Shown here in pieces: positions 16,566-25,009 of a stretch of DNA of 64,000 bases. Made by a program: the position numbers and the translations under genes. Position 1 is the stretch's first letter. Each line of letters starts with the position of its first letter. Under the pieces are notes generated by a model. That model saw nothing but the letters and a program-made list of their open reading frames with translations, was not told where the DNA came from and did no database searches. Source of the DNA: Microvirga rosea (GTDB taxonomy: Bacteria; Pseudomonadota; Alphaproteobacteria; Rhizobiales; Beijerinckiaceae); contig NZ_JAJDOP010000004.1 of the NCBI RefSeq assembly GCF_020595095.1, forward strand, positions 425,705 to 489,704. Direction: 5' to 3'.

Positions 16566-16597
16566 AAGGCCCGGCGATCATCGCCGGGCCTTTCGTT
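16566..16597. terminator. Rho-independent terminator after the outer membrane protein
   Basis: A 12-bp perfect stem (AAGGCCCGGCGA) with a 3-nt loop is followed by TTTCGTTT. It ends the outer membrane protein transcript and lies directly before the convergent GST gene's stop, so it may serve both. Confidence 0.9.
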
Positions 16598-16599
16598 TA

Positions 16600-17205
16600 T
16601 CAGGCCGTCACGCGGGTTTTGGCGAAGGCCGGCACCCTCGCCTCGAAATCGGCGAGCCAGGCCACCAGCCTGGGATAGCTGTCGCGCCAGCGACCGCCCA
16701 TGCGCAGATCGAGATAGCCGAGGGCACAAGCCAGCGCGATGTGACCCACATGAAGATCGGCCGCCGGCGTCGCGTAGTGGCCCTCGGCATAATCCAAAGC
16801 ACGCTGGACCTTGCCGACCTGCAGTTCGACCCACTTGGGCTCGTGCCGCTCCGCCGGGCGGAACCGTCCTTCGTAGACCTGAAGCAGCGCCGCATCCATG
16901 ATGCCGTCGGCAAGGGCCTGTTGCCGCAAAGCGAGAAATCGCTCGTCCCCGGCCGGATAGATCTTTCCGCCGCCGGCGAGATAATCGAGATACTCGATGA
17001 TCACGCGGGAATCGTAGAGGGTTTCCCCGTTCTCCAGAACAAGGGTCGGTATCTTTCCGAGTGGATTTTGCTGGCGGATGGTGTCGTCCGGATTGGTCGT
17101 ATCGGCGACGACAAGTTCAATGCGGTCCGACAGACCGAGCAACGAGGCGGCAATCTTGACTTTGCGGCCGAAGGGGGAAGCGGGAGACGTGCGAAGGATC
17201 AGCAT
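16600..17205 (-). CDS. Glutathione S-transferase family protein
   Basis: 201 residues from the ATG at 17205 (MLILRTSPASPFGRKV), the natural start of the thioredoxin-like domain; a longer frame reaches 17265. The N-terminal domain has SPASPFGRKVKIAASLLGL, NPLGKIPTLVLENGE with the cis-Pro, and YDSRVIIEYLDYL; the C-terminal domain is helical (VGHIALACALGYLDLRMGG). GSTs conjugate glutathione to electrophiles or act in stress response; the substrate is unknown. The gene lies 67 nt after rlmJ on the same strand. Confidence 0.92.
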   Translation of the reverse strand: MLILRTSPASPFGRKVKIAASLLGLSDRIELVVADTTNPDDTIRQQNPLGKIPTLVLENGETLYDSRVIIEYLDYLAGGGKIYPAGDERFLALRQQALADGIMDAALLQVYEGRFRPAERHEPKWVELQVGKVQRALDYAEGHYATPAADLHVGHIALACALGYLDLRMGGRWRDSYPRLVAWLADFEARVPAFAKTRVTA

Positions 17206-17271
17206 GTGAGAAAACCTGGACAAAGATAACCGTGCTTTCATGACGATCCTGCCCGGTCGCCGCAACGGATT

Positions 17272-18120
17272 TCATGCGGCGGGTCCGAATGGCTCACAAC
17301 GATAGCCCGCATAGCTCCCCCGCGAGAGCCGCTCTGCGAGGGCAGGCAGCAGGATCTCGGCCTCGTTCCGCAGAGCCCAGGGCGGATTGAATACGATGAG
17401 ACCGCTTCCATTGAGGCGGGCCGGATCCCGTGGGTCGTCCACCAGCAGTTCAAGACGCAGCCCCGGCCTCGGGCTTTCCTGATCGAGCCGTTTCACGAGG
17501 GCGTCGACCGGACCAGAAGCCTTGATCGGGTACCAGCCGGCATAGACACCGGTCTCCCACTTCCTCAAAGCGGCAAGAATTTCCGTTCCCATGCGCTCGA
17601 GCTCGTTCGGCTGCTCGAACGGCGGGTCGATCAGAACGACGCCTCGCTTTTCCTTGGGCGGAATGAGCGCATGGAGCGCCGTCCAGCCATCGAGATGCAT
17701 CACCTTCAGGTTGGAAACAGAATTGAAGCTCTCGTTCAGGACTTGGAAGTCGGCCGGATGCAGCTCCACGAAAACGCCGCGATCCTGCCGGCGCAGGAGC
17801 TCGCGCAGGATTCCCGGCGAGCCGGGATAGACGCTCGCTCCATGGCGCGCACGGACATCGCCAACAACCTTGCGGTAAGGCTCGAGCAAGGCTTCGACCT
17901 CCGGCGCGAACGCGGTGTCCAAACGCCCGATGCCGTCGACCCATTCGCCGGTGCGCCCCGCCTTGTCACCGGCAAGGTCGTAAAGCCCTAGGCCTGCATG
18001 GGTATCGATGACGCGCAGAGGCGTTTCCTTGCGCTGGAGATAGGTGAGGACCCGCACGAGGAGGACGTGTTTCATGACATCGGCGAAGTTGCCGGCATGG
18101 AAGGCATGGCGATAGTTCAT
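17272..18120 (-). CDS. rlmJ: 23S rRNA (adenine(2030)-N6)-methyltransferase
   Basis: 282 residues. The family N-terminus MNYRHAFHAGNFADVMKHVLL is nearly diagnostic of RlmJ, followed by RVIDTHAGLGLYDL (SAM-binding loop) and the N6-adenine methyltransferase catalytic motif in VVLIDPPFEQPNEL (DPPF). It methylates A2030 of 23S rRNA using SAM in the cytoplasm. It stands between RNase T2 and the GST gene on the same strand, with gaps of about 70 nt on each side. Confidence 0.95.
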   Translation of the reverse strand: MNYRHAFHAGNFADVMKHVLLVRVLTYLQRKETPLRVIDTHAGLGLYDLAGDKAGRTGEWVDGIGRLDTAFAPEVEALLEPYRKVVGDVRARHGASVYPGSPGILRELLRRQDRGVFVELHPADFQVLNESFNSVSNLKVMHLDGWTALHALIPPKEKRGVVLIDPPFEQPNELERMGTEILAALRKWETGVYAGWYPIKASGPVDALVKRLDQESPRPGLRLELLVDDPRDPARLNGSGLIVFNPPWALRNEAEILLPALAERLSRGSYAGYRCEPFGPAA

Positions 18121-18191
18121 GGACGATCTAAAGCACGTTCACGACGTGTGCGAAACCATCATGGTTCTCATGCCATCAAAGGACCGCGGAC

Positions 18192-18860
18192 CTAGCGCGG
18201 TGCCGGAACCGCGATCTGTCCCGCGCGGCATCCGTCCTCGTTGACCTCCGGGCATTGGCGAAAGCCGCGCAGGTCCTTGTCGAGGCAGATACGGATCTCC
18301 TGAAAGACCCGGCGGCCGCAGGATACCGACATCATCTCCGGTCTCAGCCCCGGATTGGCGTTGGCGAAGGCCCGCTCGATCTCGATGGGCATGACGTGGG
18401 TTTCCGCCTGCGGACCTTTCAGTCCATCCGGAATCTGAACCCGATCTCGCGCCTTTCGCACAAGCGCGAAGTACTCGCTGGGGCTGACCCCGGAGCAAGT
18501 GCCGTGCTTGCGCCACTGATAACGGGCAAGGTTCGAGTCCGGATAAAGACCGTCGATCTGATCGATCACCGCTCGCGGAACGAAGCGTCCTTGCGGCTCG
18601 CAGAAGGTGGGATAGCCGCGATCCGATTGCGGCCACAGGCCATGGATCACGAAGCCGAGGCCGTTCCCGTCCTCGCATTGCTTACGCTCGCTTCCACGGG
18701 CGCCGACTTCGCAGAATCCCGGTGACCATGACAGGGCAAGGACATAGAAATCGAAGGCCCCGGTCGGCGCGCCCCGCGCCTCCTGCATCGGCTGGGCGGT
18801 GGCCGGAAAGGCAGTGAAGAGCCAGGCACCCGCAACAGCAAGGCGCCAGGCCGGCCTCAC
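18192..18860 (-). CDS. Secreted ribonuclease T2 family protein
   Basis: 222 residues from a GTG at 18860 that overlaps the stop of the preceding gene (GTGA); the longer frame to 18923 would run into that gene. A signal peptide (VRPAWRLAVAGAWLFTAFPATAQP) precedes the two RNase T2 active-site boxes, FVIHGLWPQ near residue 70 and WRKHGTCSG near 115, each with its catalytic His. Several Cys residues suggest disulfides. These enzymes cut single-stranded RNA through cyclic phosphates in the periplasm or outside. Coupling to the small secreted protein ahead is notable. Confidence 0.93.
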   Translation of the reverse strand: MRPAWRLAVAGAWLFTAFPATAQPMQEARGAPTGAFDFYVLALSWSPGFCEVGARGSERKQCEDGNGLGFVIHGLWPQSDRGYPTFCEPQGRFVPRAVIDQIDGLYPDSNLARYQWRKHGTCSGVSPSEYFALVRKARDRVQIPDGLKGPQAETHVMPIEIERAFANANPGLRPEMMSVSCGRRVFQEIRICLDKDLRGFRQCPEVNEDGCRAGQIAVPAPR

Positions 18861-19288
18861 GGCTGCGCCTGCTTGCACAATGGCGCGTAGGCGTAGTTGC
18901 GGTCGAGCCCGACGACGCACCATTCCGTTCCCCAGCCGAAGCCGAGGAACCCGAGCTTCTCCCGGACCGAGTAGTTGATCCGGCGCTTATAGCCATCGGA
19001 AACGATCACGGTCCCGGTGCAATAGCGACGGGGGATATAATCCAGTCCCCAGGGGCGCCACGAGGTCTCGCCCAGCTGCTCGAAGGCGACGATCGTCAGG
19101 GACGAGGACCAGAAGCGGCTTTCGCGGGTCGAGAAATCCTGGGAGATCTGGCCGAGGACCGACGGATCCGAACATGACGGAAGGGAAGCGCTATAGGAAT
19201 GGTCCCGCCGCTCGGCCGGGGTAATTTCGCGAGCCAACGCCGGTGCGCTCAACAGCACGCAAGAAACCAAAGCCGCCAGCCACTTCAT
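18857..19288 (-). CDS. Secreted conserved hypothetical protein, 143 aa
   Basis: 143 residues with a clear signal peptide (MKWLAALVSCVLLSAPALA, then REITPAERR). The mature part has four cysteines (SCSD, RYCTG, EWCVV, PLCKQ), consistent with two disulfides in the periplasm, and aromatic-rich segments (WRPWGLDYIPRRY, LGFLGFGWGTEW). No family is recognised. Its stop overlaps the RNase T2 start by 4 nt, so the two are made together; an inhibitor, folding partner or co-secreted factor for the RNase is possible but only a guess. Confidence 0.78.
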   Translation of the reverse strand: MKWLAALVSCVLLSAPALAREITPAERRDHSYSASLPSCSDPSVLGQISQDFSTRESRFWSSSLTIVAFEQLGETSWRPWGLDYIPRRYCTGTVIVSDGYKRRINYSVREKLGFLGFGWGTEWCVVGLDRNYAYAPLCKQAQP

Positions 19289-19369
19289 CGCAATGCTCCA
19301 ACAGATCCCGTGATCGTTTTGAGGACCATGTAAGCGCCGGCGCAGAACGTCAAGGCTCCGCTTCTCGCT

Positions 19370-20383
19370 TTAGTAGATTCCGGTACCGTTCAGGGGGAGC
19401 GGCTCGCCCGGCCCCGGCAGGCGGGCTGAAGGGGGAATGGCGGTCTGGTTGATCGGACGTGGCGCCGGCGACGCCGGATATCCGCCCGATCCCGGCAGGT
19501 TCGCGAATTCGCCCGCTCCCGGAGCTTGTGCCGACGAATAAGGGCGATTTGCCCCCATCAGGGGAGCGGCGCCGGCCGCAGGCCCCGGCGCGGAGCCCGC
19601 CGCATAGTCGCCCTCGGGAAGATCCTGCTCCATGTCGATCGGCGCAAGATCCCCGGTTGGCGCGGGGTTCGTCTCGGCAAAGCGGCTGCGCTCCGGATCG
19701 ATCCGGGCCTCGAACTTCAGAATCGGCTTGCAGATGCGCCGGGTGCCCCGTGGGTCGTGCCGGGCGAGATCGATATGAAGGTGGTCGTAGTGAAAGGCGT
19801 CGGAGCCTGGGCCCAGTACGGTGTTGAAATAGCGGCATGCGCCGACGAACACCTCACGGAGGAATTCCTGCTCTGCGGGTTCACCCTTCCAGCCCTTCGC
19901 GACGGCGATTTCCCGGCCGTCGGCAAGCACGAAAGCCATGACGTCGAGCGCATTGCCGAACGCATGCTCGGATACCTTCGCGCCGCGCTGATTGTTGCGC
20001 GGGCGGCACGAATAGGAGCCTGCCTTCAGATCCACGACCGGGACGCCGAAATACAACGTGGCTGCGGGCTTGACGATCTCGTCGATCCACGTGTCGATCC
20101 GGGGGATGATCGGGCAGGCCAGGGTTACTTTCGATTTGAGACCGACGGACCCGTTGTTGAAGGCTGAAACCTTGAAGGGGTGATCCATGCCGCACACCCC
20201 TGGCCCATCGATCTTGGAGGACAGGGCCATATAGGCGGAAGGCTGGACGAGGCGTTGAGCCAAGCAGGCCTCCTCGGCCTGGGCGCGCCAGGGCTCGCGC
20301 TGTTCGAACCGGAACAGACCGCATCCCGTGACACCGAGCCCAACCATCGATAGGGCAAAAAACGCAACTAACCCACGACGCAT
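19370..20383 (-). CDS. Extensin-like C-terminal domain lipoprotein
   Basis: 337 residues. The N-terminus has a lipoprotein signal with lipobox VTGC (Cys at residue 21). The middle 180 residues match the bacterial extensin-like C-terminal domain (PF06904): DGPGVCGMDHPFKV, PIIPRIDTWIDEIVKPAA, YSCRPRNNQRGAKVSEHAFGNALDVMAF and HYDHLHIDLARHD. SEHAFGNALD plus HLH resembles the metal site of D-Ala-D-Ala carboxypeptidase-like peptidases, so a peptidoglycan role is plausible. The last 100 residues are Pro/Ala/Gly-rich and probably disordered. Confidence 0.88.
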   Translation of the reverse strand: MRRGLVAFFALSMVGLGVTGCGLFRFEQREPWRAQAEEACLAQRLVQPSAYMALSSKIDGPGVCGMDHPFKVSAFNNGSVGLKSKVTLACPIIPRIDTWIDEIVKPAATLYFGVPVVDLKAGSYSCRPRNNQRGAKVSEHAFGNALDVMAFVLADGREIAVAKGWKGEPAEQEFLREVFVGACRYFNTVLGPGSDAFHYDHLHIDLARHDPRGTRRICKPILKFEARIDPERSRFAETNPAPTGDLAPIDMEQDLPEGDYAAGSAPGPAAGAAPLMGANRPYSSAQAPGAGEFANLPGSGGYPASPAPRPINQTAIPPSARLPGPGEPLPLNGTGIY

Positions 20384-20732
20384 GCGGGGAAATTACCAAG
20401 CCGGACGTAAACATTCCGTCAACACTTCACACCGCAGGGCTAAAGTTTTTAAGTAAGCATTACAGACGTAAAAGTAAGAAAAAGGGTCGATCTTCGAAAT
20501 ACATTGAGAATAAACTTCGTTATCAGCCGGTATAATTGTGAAGATTTTCCCGTTCAAAACGGAACGCAACTTTTTCAAGTCTGCCCGGTCGAAAAATTCC
20601 GTTGTCCGGTCAAGCCTTTAGGATCTGGTATACCAGTGCCCGGGCGGTTTTCCAGAATTTCCATTGCACCGACCGCTTTTCATATACTTAAGGCTTTGTT
20701 AACGTACCCCTCTATTCAGACAGGGGATTCCC
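20384..20732. other. 349-bp AT-rich intergenic region
   Basis: This stretch is clearly richer in A and T than its surroundings and has no convincing gene. It contains a TATAAT hexamer at about 20531, the 12-bp palindrome at 20625 (separate entry), and a ribosome site (CAGGGG) leading to the small gene at 20733. An 84-codon plus-strand frame at 20504-20758 lacks a start signal and I reject it. Confidence 0.6.
20625..20636. promoter_or_regulatory. 12-bp palindrome resembling a GntR-family operator
   Basis: CTGGTATACCAG is perfectly symmetric, and its core TGGTATACCA is like operators of FadR/GntR-type regulators. It is 97 bp upstream of the 33-aa membrane peptide gene. No GntR gene lies nearby, so any binding protein would be encoded elsewhere. 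Confidence 0.35.
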
Positions 20733-20834
20733 ATGAACCTGACGTCGAATTTGGATAAGGCTTCCAAGCTCAACATCGCAGCGGTCTGCGTGTCTCTCGC
20801 ATTCATCTGCGCCATTGTCGTCGGGGTGTTCTAG
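20733..20834 (+). CDS. Small membrane peptide, 33 aa
   Basis: A 33-residue frame, MNLTSNLDKASKLNI then AAVCVSLAFICAIVVGVF, is one hydrophobic helix with a polar N-terminal tail. An AGGGG ribosome site lies 6 nt before the ATG, and a strong terminator follows 60 nt after the stop, making a complete small transcription unit. No family is recognised. Such single-helix peptides often modulate membrane complexes, but nothing here says which. Confidence 0.6.
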   Translation: MNLTSNLDKASKLNIAAVCVSLAFICAIVVGVF

Positions 20835-20895
20835 AGGAAGCTTTGATCGGTCATTGTAAGCCGACAATCGCCTCGCCCACGAGTTTCAAAGAACC

Positions 20896-20923
20896 CGCCG
20901 CCGGACCTTCCGGCGGCGTTTTC
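20896..20923. terminator. Rho-independent terminator
   Basis: A 9-bp perfect stem (CGCCGCCGG) with a 5-nt loop is followed by TTTTC. It closes the 33-aa peptide unit and abuts the stop of the convergent gene at 20922. Confidence 0.85.
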
Positions 20924-21176
20924 ATGAGTCGAGACAGGGTGTTTCGCTGAAGGCCCAGGACGTTACGTTGATCTCCATCCGGCATTGGGCCAGACGCGGT
21001 CCGTCCGCCGTTCTGAGACAGACCTTCTCCCCGACCGGGAACATCTTTCCCCCTGCCCTGCAATAGCAATCGAGAGGGTTGTGGTTCGGGGCCTGTGCTT
21101 GAGCGGTATTCGTCCGCTCGGCAGCGCCGGACCCACCGGCAAGAAACAAGCTCAAGGCGATGGCGACGTAACGCAT
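20922..21176 (-). CDS. Small secreted hypothetical protein, 84 aa
   Basis: 84 residues with a signal peptide (MRYVAIALSLFLAGGSGAAE). The mature part contains four cysteines (DCYCRAGG, KVCLRTADG, AQCRMEI, TPCLDS; the first pair is C-x-C), suggesting a small disulfide-stabilised periplasmic protein. An AGGTGCTCTC stretch precedes the ATG. No family is recognised. A terminator lies immediately at its 3' end. Confidence 0.65.
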   Translation of the reverse strand: MRYVAIALSLFLAGGSGAAERTNTAQAQAPNHNPLDCYCRAGGKMFPVGEKVCLRTADGPRLAQCRMEINVTSWAFSETPCLDS

Positions 21177-21334
21177 GAGAGCACCTCCGTCGATCCCTTC
21201 TGATTTGAGGGTCTACCTATGGTGATGCCTCGTCAAGCGGGATATGGAACAGGCAGGAGAAGCGCGCGAGAGGGCGTCGGCGCATCCCCATCGCCAGGCA
21301 TCCGCGAACCGATTTGAGCGCGCATCCGTAGGGT

Positions 21335-21802
21335 TCAGCCCTGTGTCCGTTCCCAGCGCTCCAACGCCGCGTCGTCCCGCGCGGCGGCCTCGACCCAGGC
21401 GCCTTTCGTTCCGTCACGCAGATGCTCGCGTTTCCAGAACGGAGCGTTGGTCTTCAGGTAATCCATCAGGAAGGACGCCGCGGAGAAGGCCGCCTCGCGA
21501 TGGGCGGAAGCGGTGAGAACCAATACGATGTCCTCCCCGGGCCGGATCATGCCGTGGCGGTGGATCACGGTCAGCCCGAGAAGCGGCCAGCGTTCCCCGG
21601 CCATCTCGGCGATCCGCCGGATCTCCGCTTCGGCCATGCCCGGATAATGCTCGAGTTCGAGGGCAGACAATCGCCCTCCCTCGTCGCGGCACAATCCGAC
21701 GAAGCTGACGACGGCGCCGATATCGGCACGCCGAGCCGTCAGGAGAGCCGTCTCGCGGGCCGTGTCGAAAGGATCGGCCTGAATCTGGATGGTGACGCTC
21801 AC
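21335..21802 (-). CDS. moaE: Molybdopterin synthase catalytic subunit
   Basis: 155 residues. MoaE inserts two sulfurs, carried as thiocarboxylate on MoaD, into cyclic pyranopterin monophosphate to form molybdopterin. Conserved pieces are VSFVGLCRDEGG, LELEHYPGMAEAEI, LTVIHRHGMIRPGEDIVLV, AHREAAFSAASFLMDYLKTNAPFWKRE (active-site Lys) and TKGAWVEA. It follows moaD by 17 nt, so the synthase subunits are co-expressed. No moaA, moaC or mobA is in the window. Confidence 0.95.
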   Translation of the reverse strand: MSVTIQIQADPFDTARETALLTARRADIGAVVSFVGLCRDEGGRLSALELEHYPGMAEAEIRRIAEMAGERWPLLGLTVIHRHGMIRPGEDIVLVLTASAHREAAFSAASFLMDYLKTNAPFWKREHLRDGTKGAWVEAAARDDAALERWERTQG

Positions 21803-21819
21803 GTCTGTCCTTGCGAAGA

Positions 21820-22071
21820 TCAGCCGCCGGTCATTGGCGGGAAGAAGGCGATCTCTCGCGCTCCCGCAATGACACGATCGGGCTTGGCGTGGACATGATC
21901 GATGGCGGCGCGCACGATCTCTTCGTTCTCGAAGGCGTATTCGTATTCCTCGCCGCGGGTTTTGAGCCAGCGCACGAGATCGGAGACGGTCTCGATACCC
22001 TCCGGCAATTCCACGGTCTCGTCCGTCCGGCCGATGCGCTCACGCACCCAGGCGAAGTAAACGAGCTTCAT
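21820..22071 (-). CDS. moaD: Molybdopterin synthase sulfur carrier subunit
   Basis: 83 residues from the ATG at 22071 (MKLVYFAWVRERIG), a better fit to the family than the open frame to 22089. It has the ubiquitin-like beta-grasp fold and the essential C-terminal Gly-Gly (IAFFPPMTGG), which is adenylated by MoeB and then thiocarboxylated. It starts 7 nt after pgsA ends and precedes moaE by 17 nt. Confidence 0.93.
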   Translation of the reverse strand: MKLVYFAWVRERIGRTDETVELPEGIETVSDLVRWLKTRGEEYEYAFENEEIVRAAIDHVHAKPDRVIAGAREIAFFPPMTGG

Positions 22072-22078
22072 GGCCGCC

Positions 22079-22675
22079 CTACCCTTCATCGATCATATGA
22101 TGGATTCCGGTCTTCAGATAATCCCAACCGGTATAGATGGTGAGGATCGCGGAAACCCATAACAGGATCGTTCCGATCAGGACCGTGCCCGGCAGGACCG
22201 TTTCGCCGGCGGGCCCGGCGATCAGGAATCCGACGGCCACGAGCTGCGCGGTGGTCTTCCACTTGGCGACCCGGCTGACCGGAACGCCAACCTTCAGTTC
22301 GGCCAGGAATTCCCTGAGCCCGGAGACCAGGATCTCCCGGCAGAGAATGACGATGGCAGCCCACAAGGACCAGCTCTGAATCGTCTTGTCGGCAACCAGC
22401 ATCAACAGGCATGCCGCAACGAGCAGCTTGTCGGCGATGGGATCGAGCATCCGTCCGAGGGCGGATTGCTGCGCGTACGCGCGCGCCACATAGCCGTCCA
22501 GGTAGTCCGTGATTCCCGCAATGGCGAAAACCGCCAGGGCGGCCCAGCGGGACCAATGATCCTCCGGCCAGAACAGAAGGCCGACGACCGCCGGCACGGC
22601 CACCAGCCGGCCGTAGGTCAGCATGTTGGCAAGGTTGAAGGCCTTCGACCGGCGCATGGAGGAGGCTGTGCTCAT
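22079..22675 (-). CDS. pgsA: CDP-diacylglycerol-glycerol-3-phosphate 3-phosphatidyltransferase
   Basis: 198 residues from the ATG at 22675 (MSTASSMRRSKAFNLANML). It makes phosphatidylglycerophosphate in the inner membrane. The CDP-alcohol phosphotransferase motif is complete: D60-G61, A64-R65, G74, D78 and D82 in DYLDGYVARAYAQQ and SALGRMLDPIADK. About five membrane helices follow. No good ribosome site is seen at any candidate start, so the exact N-terminus is uncertain. It lies between uvrC and moaD on the same strand. Confidence 0.94.
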   Translation of the reverse strand: MSTASSMRRSKAFNLANMLTYGRLVAVPAVVGLLFWPEDHWSRWAALAVFAIAGITDYLDGYVARAYAQQSALGRMLDPIADKLLVAACLLMLVADKTIQSWSLWAAIVILCREILVSGLREFLAELKVGVPVSRVAKWKTTAQLVAVGFLIAGPAGETVLPGTVLIGTILLWVSAILTIYTGWDYLKTGIHHMIDEG

Positions 22676-22811
22676 GATACAGGCAGGAAGCATGCCGAAG
22701 GCGGCCCCGTCAACCTGACTCCGGCATGCCCGATCGCCTGCAGGCTGCGAAAAGCGATGTTTCCCGGCCTTTGCGGCGCCTTTATCGAGGGATCGTGATG
22801 AAACAGTTTTC

Positions 22812-24899
22812 TCATCCCTTGTCGTGGAAGAAATCGTAAACGGCCCGCGCGGTCGCCGCATTGACGCCCGGTGCCTTCATCAGATCTTCGAGAGCCGCCC
22901 GCTGGATGGCCTTGACGGTCCCGAAATGATGCAGCAGCGCGCGCTTGCGGGTCGGCCCGATGCCGGCGATTTCGTCGAGCGGGTTTTTCACCATCTCACG
23001 CTTGCGCTTTGCCCGATGGGCGCCGATGGCGAAGCGATGCGCTTCGTCCCGCAGGCGCTGCACGAAGTAGAGCGCCGGATCGCGCGGCGGCATCTTGAAA
23101 GCAGGCTGGTCGGGCTTGAAGAAGGTTTCCCTTCCGGCATCCCGGTCCCGCCCTTTGGCGATACCGATGACGGCCACGTCCTGCTCGCTCACGCCGACCT
23201 CGGCGAGAGCCTGCCGGGCAGCCTCCAGTTGTCCCTTGCCGCCATCGATCAGGATCAGATCGGGCCAGGCCGGAAAGCTGTCGTCATCGGGAGCCTCGTA
23301 CTCCCCTTGTGCCGCATCGGGAAGACCGGTGGCGGGTGTCTCGGAAATGACCGCCAGGGCGCCCTCCCCGTCCCCGCTCTCGCGGGAGGCGGAGGAGCGC
23401 GGTTCCTCCTTCACGAGGCGCGCGAAGCGCCGCTGCAGCATCTCCCGCATCATGCCGTAATCGTCGCCGGGCTTGAGGTCCTCGGACTTCATGTTGAAGG
23501 TCCGGTAATGCTGCTTCATGAAGCCGCTCGCGCCCGCAACGATCATCGCCCCTACCGCATTGGTCCCCATGATGTGGGAGTTGTCATAGACCTCGACGCG
23601 CCGCGGAGCGCGGGGCAATCCGAAAGCCTGCCCGAGGGATACGAGGAGCTTCTGCTGGGATGTCGTGTCGGCGAGACGCCGCCCGAGAGCCTCCTTGGCA
23701 TTGCGCTGCACATAATCGATGAGCTGCCGCCGCTCGCCCCGCTGGGGCGCATGGATCTCGACCTTCGTCTCCGCGCGGGTCGAGAGCGCCGCCGCCATGA
23801 GTTCGGCATCCTCGATCTCGTGGGACAGGAGGATCAGGCGCGGCGCCGGCTTGTCGTCATAAAACTGGGCGACGAAGGACGACAGAACCTCCTCGGGGTT
23901 CATCGATTTGTCGGCCTTCGGAAAATAGGCGCGATTGCCCCAGTTCTGCCAGTTGCGGAAGAAGAAGACCTCCACGCAGAACTGACCGGCCTGCTCGTCG
24001 AGCGCGAACACGTCCGCCTCTTCCACGGACTGGGTGTTGATGCCCTGAACGCCCTGAATGGCGGAAAGCGCGGCCAACCGGTCCCGGCACCGGGCCGCCC
24101 TCTCGAATTCGAGCTCTTCGGCCGCTTCCTGCATCTCCGCGGTGATGCGAGCCTTCACCGCGTTGGACTTGCCCGAAAGGAAGGCCCGCGCCTCATCGGC
24201 CAAGGAGGCGTATTCCTCCGCCGTGATCTCTTTCGTGCAGGGGCCCGAGCAGCGCTTGATTTGAAACAGCAGGCAAGGGCGCGTGCGGTTTTCGTAATAA
24301 CTGTCGTTGCAGGAGCGCAGAAGGAATGCGCGCTGAAGCGCGTTGATGGTGCGGTTCACGGCCCAGACGCTGGCGAATGGACCGTAATAATCCCCCTTGC
24401 GCTTGCGGGCGCCGCGATGCTTGACGAGCTGCGGGGCCTCATGGTCGCCGGTCAGGAGGATGTAGGGGAGCGACTTGTCGTCCCGCATCAGGACGTTGTA
24501 GCGAGGCCGAAGCTGCTTGATGAGATTGGCTTCCAGCAGCAGGGCTTCGGTTTCGGTCGCAGTGGTGACGAACTCCATCGAGGCCGTTTCGCCGATCATG
24601 CGGGCGATCCGGTTCGAATGGGCCTGCCCCCGGGCATAGGAGCCGACACGGGCCTTCAGGCTCTTGGCCTTGCCGACATAGAGCACGTCCCCCTTGGCAT
24701 CGAGCATCCGGTAGACGCCGGGCGCCTGAGGCAGGGTCGTCCAGAAGCGCCGGATGACCTCCGTTCCCTTGTGAACGGAGTTGGGGTTGGCTTCGAGGTC
24801 GAACTCCACATCGGAGCCGCTCTCGAGAGCAGTCCCTTCCTCGTCGTCCTCGTTCTCCAGAATATCGGGGGGAACGTCGTTGTATGTATTGCGACTCAT
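22812..24899 (-). CDS. uvrC: UvrABC system protein C (excinuclease subunit C)
   Basis: 695 residues, longer than the usual 600-620. An acidic N-terminal tail of about 45 residues precedes the GIY-YIG nuclease domain ([25 protein letters not shown]), then a UvrB-binding UVR segment near 245-280, the RNase H-like 5' nuclease domain ([30 protein letters not shown]), and the C-terminal helix-hairpin-helix pair ([18 protein letters not shown]). An extra acidic, Ser/Pro-rich loop at about 495-541 interrupts the RNase H domain before LILIDGGKG. It makes both incisions in nucleotide excision repair. It diverges from benE. Confidence 0.96.
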   Translation of the reverse strand: MSRNTYNDVPPDILENEDDEEGTALESGSDVEFDLEANPNSVHKGTEVIRRFWTTLPQAPGVYRMLDAKGDVLYVGKAKSLKARVGSYARGQAHSNRIARMIGETASMEFVTTATETEALLLEANLIKQLRPRYNVLMRDDKSLPYILLTGDHEAPQLVKHRGARKRKGDYYGPFASVWAVNRTINALQRAFLLRSCNDSYYENRTRPCLLFQIKRCSGPCTKEITAEEYASLADEARAFLSGKSNAVKARITAEMQEAAEELEFERAARCRDRLAALSAIQGVQGINTQSVEEADVFALDEQAGQFCVEVFFFRNWQNWGNRAYFPKADKSMNPEEVLSSFVAQFYDDKPAPRLILLSHEIEDAELMAAALSTRAETKVEIHAPQRGERRQLIDYVQRNAKEALGRRLADTTSQQKLLVSLGQAFGLPRAPRRVEVYDNSHIMGTNAVGAMIVAGASGFMKQHYRTFNMKSEDLKPGDDYGMMREMLQRRFARLVKEEPRSSASRESGDGEGALAVISETPATGLPDAAQGEYEAPDDDSFPAWPDLILIDGGKGQLEAARQALAEVGVSEQDVAVIGIAKGRDRDAGRETFFKPDQPAFKMPPRDPALYFVQRLRDEAHRFAIGAHRAKRKREMVKNPLDEIAGIGPTRKRALLHHFGTVKAIQRAALEDLMKAPGVNAATARAVYDFFHDKG

Positions 24900-25009
24900 A
24901 GGACAGATTTAAGGATTCAGGATTCCCGAGGGAAGAGCCGCGACAGACTGGCAAGAAGAGGCCGGCCGAATTAAACCGCTAAGCTCCGAACCATTATCGG
25001 ATTCGCCCC

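Noticed and set aside
15868..16581. 237-codon Val/Ala-rich frame opposite the outer membrane protein
   Set aside because: Low complexity results from repetitive Gly/Tyr/Asn codons of the barrel gene on the other strand.
22824..24974. 716-codon open frame on the plus strand opposite uvrC
   Set aside because: It is the GC-rich antisense shadow of uvrC, has no recognisable domain, and uvrC is certain.
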